Assembly (NCBI GenBank): GCA_021811745.1
Contig: JAJZNH010000673.1
Location: 1 to 7,485, forward strand
Source: Acidobacteriota bacterium
Lineage (GTDB): Bacteria > Acidobacteriota > Terriglobia > Terriglobales > Acidobacteriaceae
DNA length: 7,485 bases
Direction: 5' to 3'
In this document: positions 5,962-7,485 of the stretch, piece by piece
Layout: each line of letters begins with the position of its first letter
How positions within the stretch are numbered: the first letter of the stretch is position 1
The notes under the pieces: model-generated
Database searches by the model: none
What the model was told of the DNA's origin: nothing
What the model saw: the letters and a program-made list of their open reading frames with translations, nothing else
Position numbers and translations under genes: made by a program

Positions 5962-6694
5962 TGGAGTCCTCCTCGAACTGCAACTGCTGCTGACCCGAGG
6001 CGCCGCCGATGATGCCGAAGGCCTCAAGCACAGGCTTGAGCCGCTCGTGCGAGTTGACCTGCAGGCAACCCGCGGCTACCTCTAACACTCGTCGTGAACG
6101 GTAGGCAATGGCCTCGCCATTGCGATAGAAGCGTTCAGCCAGCACAATAGCCTCCAACTGCGCTACCGCCCGGTCGAGAATGTCATTAACCAGAATATAG
6201 CCGTAGTCCCGATAATTCTCAATCTCCTTGCTCGCTTCGTGGAGGCGGCGGTAGAGTTCGGCCTCGTTGATGACGCCCTCGGCGCGGCTGCGGTTGCGCA
6301 GGCGGGTGCGCAGGACCTTGGGATTGGGAGGCATGACAAAGATGCTCACGGCCTCGGGCAATTTGCCGCGCACTTGTTTGGCTCCCTGCACATCGATATC
6401 GAGCAGAAGATCGTGCCCGGCGATGCGGGCTTCTTCGAGCGAATGGCGGGCCGTGCCGTAGAGATTGCCGAAGACCTCGGCGTACTCAAGAAAGACGCCG
6501 TCGGCAATCATCTGCTCGAACTGCTCGCGGGTGGTGAAGTTGTACTCGCGTCCATTCTCTTCAGAACCGCGCGGCGGGCGCGTCGTCCATGAGATGGCAA
6601 ACTCAATGCCCGTAACCTGCTTGCGCAGTTCATTGACCAGCGTGCTCTTGCCCGAGCCGGAAGGCGCCGAAATAATGAAGAGAATTCCTGCCAA
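5951..6694 (-). CDS. gmk: Guanylate kinase
   Basis: A 247-aa cytosolic kinase that phosphorylates GMP to GDP with ATP, for nucleotide supply and salvage. The P-loop A-P-S-G-S-G-K-S-T is at 10-18. The GMP-binding part contains T-T-R-P-P-R (37-42) and E-N-G-R-E-Y-N-F (46-53). L-L-L-D-I-D-V-Q-G-A is at 96-105. The arginine-rich lid R-L-R-N-R-S-R-A-E-G is at 131-140 and N-D at 170-171. The fold normally ends near residue 205; here about 40 further residues end in a Gln-rich and acidic tail, whose codons also carry the rpoZ ribosome site. The start is TTG at 6692-6694, supported by AAGGAG (6700-6705) 5 nt upstream and by the exact match to family N-termini. It lies 110 nt behind yicC in a well-known gene order. 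Confidence 0.95.
   Translation of the reverse strand: MAGILFIISAPSGSGKSTLVNELRKQVTGIEFAISWTTRPPRGSEENGREYNFTTREQFEQMIADGVFLEYAEVFGNLYGTARHSLEEARIAGHDLLLDIDVQGAKQVRGKLPEAVSIFVMPPNPKVLRTRLRNRSRAEGVINEAELYRRLHEASKEIENYRDYGYILVNDILDRAVAQLEAIVLAERFYRNGEAIAYRSRRVLEVAAGCLQVNSHERLKPVLEAFGIIGGASGQQQLQFEEDSNDD
5968..5974 (-). promoter_or_regulatory. rpoZ ribosome binding site inside the gmk coding region
   Basis: GAGGAGG on the minus strand lies 6 nt before the rpoZ ATG. It is formed by the Glu-Glu codons in the last residues of guanylate kinase, which fits translational coupling of the two genes. Confidence 0.8.
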
Positions 6695-6699
6695 ATTGT

Positions 6700-6705
6700 C
6701 TCCTT
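6700..6705 (-). promoter_or_regulatory. Ribosome binding site that fixes the gmk start at TTG
   Basis: AAGGAG on the minus strand lies 5 nt before the TTG at 6692-6694. No ATG or GTG is in frame nearby, and the P-loop is at the expected distance from this start. Confidence 0.75.
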
Positions 6706-6707
6706 GA

Positions 6708-6735
6708 TTGTCAGCTTTCAGTTGTCAGTTGTAGA
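6708..6735 (+). repeat. Array of four degenerate 7-bp units next to the gmk start
   Basis: In-register units are TTGTCAG, CTTTCAG, TTGTCAG, TTGTAGA. The array starts just beyond the gmk ribosome site. It shares the N-T-C-A-G core, and one exact TTGTCAG string, with the array beside coaBC (TTGTCAG at 5467-5473). Confidence 0.65.
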
Positions 6736-6759
6736 GGTCGGGAGCCGCCCAAAAATGCT

Positions 6760-6787
6760 CTAATCTCTCTTCCCTGCCCCCTGATCT
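6760..6787 (-). repeat. Array of four degenerate 7-bp units downstream of yicC
   Basis: On the plus strand the units are CTAATCT, CTCTTCC, CTGCCCC, CTGATCT, in register. They read as AGATCAG, GGGGCAG and similar on the minus strand. The orientation is opposite to the array next to gmk, and a 24-nt segment separates the two. The yicC stop lies 17 nt away. Confidence 0.5.
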
Positions 6788-6804
6788 CTGTTCGCTGCTT
6801 CGCC

Positions 6805-7485
6805 TTACTCCACATTCTGAATCTGTTCGCGTGTCTTTTCGATCTCCGCCTTCATGGCCAGTCCCAGTTCGGTGACGCGCATGCCTTTGCCTCCCACGCC
6901 GCTGGTCTTCGAGAGCAGCGTATTGGCCTCGCGATTCATTTCCTGAAGGAGAAAATCCAGCTTCTTACCGATCTCGCCGCCGGTGGCGAGCAGCTCGCGG
7001 AAGTGCGCGATGTGCGTGGTCATGCGCTCCAGTTCCTCTGAAATGTCGCTGCGGTCAACGAGCACGGCAACCTCCTCCAGCAACCGCTGGCGATTGAACT
7101 CATTGCCCGCGGCGGTCACCAGGCGCTGTGTAAGCCTCTCCTGGTAACGCTGCTCGACTTCGGGGCGCAACTCGGCCACACCCGCAGTGGCCTCGGCCAG
7201 CCGGTCGAGTGTGCCATGCAGGATGGCACTAAGAGCTTCGCCCTCGCGCGCCCGCATCGTCTTCAATTCTGCGAGCAGCGGCTCGATGTTCTGCCGGACG
7301 CTCTCGGCCAGAGCAGCCAGTTCTTCGTCGCCGCGATTGTCGGCCTGCAAGGCGCCAGGCAAGCGGAGAATCGCATTCAGGTCGGGATGGCCCGGAAGAC
7401 CGTGCTCCTCGCGCGCGGCGGCAAAGGCCGCCAGGAAGCCCGCGACAAGTTCGCGATTGTAGCCGGCCCGCTGCTGCGCGGAGCG
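6805..7485 (-). CDS. yicC: YicC family endoribonuclease (5' end outside the window)
   Basis: 226 residues are visible and the reading frame runs open off the right edge, so the N-terminal quarter of this roughly 290-aa family is missing. The visible part begins in the YicC-like N-terminal domain, with N-R-E-L followed by L-P-G-H-P-D-L-N and L-R-L-P-G. The conserved C-terminal DUF1732 domain follows, with V-D-R-S-D-I-S-E-E-L-E-R, the characteristic K-L-D-F-L-L-Q-E-M-N-R-E-A-N-T and the terminal helix ending E-Q-I-Q-N-V-E. Much of the middle is long charged helix. YicC (YloC in Bacillus) is reported as an RNA-cleaving enzyme involved in RNA turnover. Location upstream of gmk-rpoZ-coaBC matches its conserved neighbourhood. 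A TTG within the frame at 7360-7362 is internal, because the homologous sequence continues upstream of it. Confidence 0.93.
   Translation of the reverse strand, partial: RSAQQRAGYNRELVAGFLAAFAAAREEHGLPGHPDLNAILRLPGALQADNRGDEELAALAESVRQNIEPLLAELKTMRAREGEALSAILHGTLDRLAEATAGVAELRPEVEQRYQERLTQRLVTAAGNEFNRQRLLEEVAVLVDRSDISEELERMTTHIAHFRELLATGGEIGKKLDFLLQEMNREANTLLSKTSGVGGKGMRVTELGLAMKAEIEKTREQIQNVE

Noticed and set aside
5962..6027. N-terminal extension of rpoZ to an ATG at 6025-6027
   Set aside because: The added Ser/Arg-rich residues are just the gmk end in another frame. The internal ATG has a strong ribosome site and fits the omega family.

Overview
The window is about 7.5 kb of GC-rich bacterial chromosome carrying housekeeping genes. 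Apart from a 93-base fragment at the left edge, every gene lies on the minus strand, so transcription runs from right to left. The gene content, the dense minus-strand packing and the period-7 repeats in the gaps would fit an Acidobacteriota (Terriglobia-like) genome. That is a judgement from memory of such genomes, not a computed assignment.

In transcription order, from the right edge: the 3' three quarters of yicC (endoribonuclease family), gmk (guanylate kinase, TTG start), rpoZ (RNA polymerase omega, overlapping the gmk end by 11 nt), a 310-nt spacer without a convincing gene, coaBC (bifunctional coenzyme A biosynthesis enzyme) and a family 4 uracil-DNA glycosylase gene 5 nt behind it. 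The order yicC-gmk-rpoZ-coaBC is a widely conserved bacterial arrangement that joins nucleotide supply, transcription and cofactor synthesis. The glycosylase is a tight add-on to coaBC.

A 235-nt gap with several inverted repeats precedes an HU-family nucleoid protein gene (TTG start, 97 aa). After it come a membrane-embedded site-2 protease (M50) with uncertain start, a 194-nt gap with a good sigma70-type promoter, and a cyclopropane-fatty-acyl-phospholipid synthase gene. That gene converges on the C-terminal end of a pterin synthase family (QueD/PTPS-like) gene on the plus strand.

No CRISPR, transposase, phage, toxin-antitoxin or defence gene is visible, and I found no new enzymatic system. 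The most unusual signal is in the spacers. The yicC-gmk and rpoZ-coaBC gaps each carry two short arrays of degenerate 7-bp units in opposite orientation, one against the upstream stop and one against the downstream start. In the rpoZ-coaBC gap these arrays form imperfect terminal inverted repeats around a 276-bp foldback segment.
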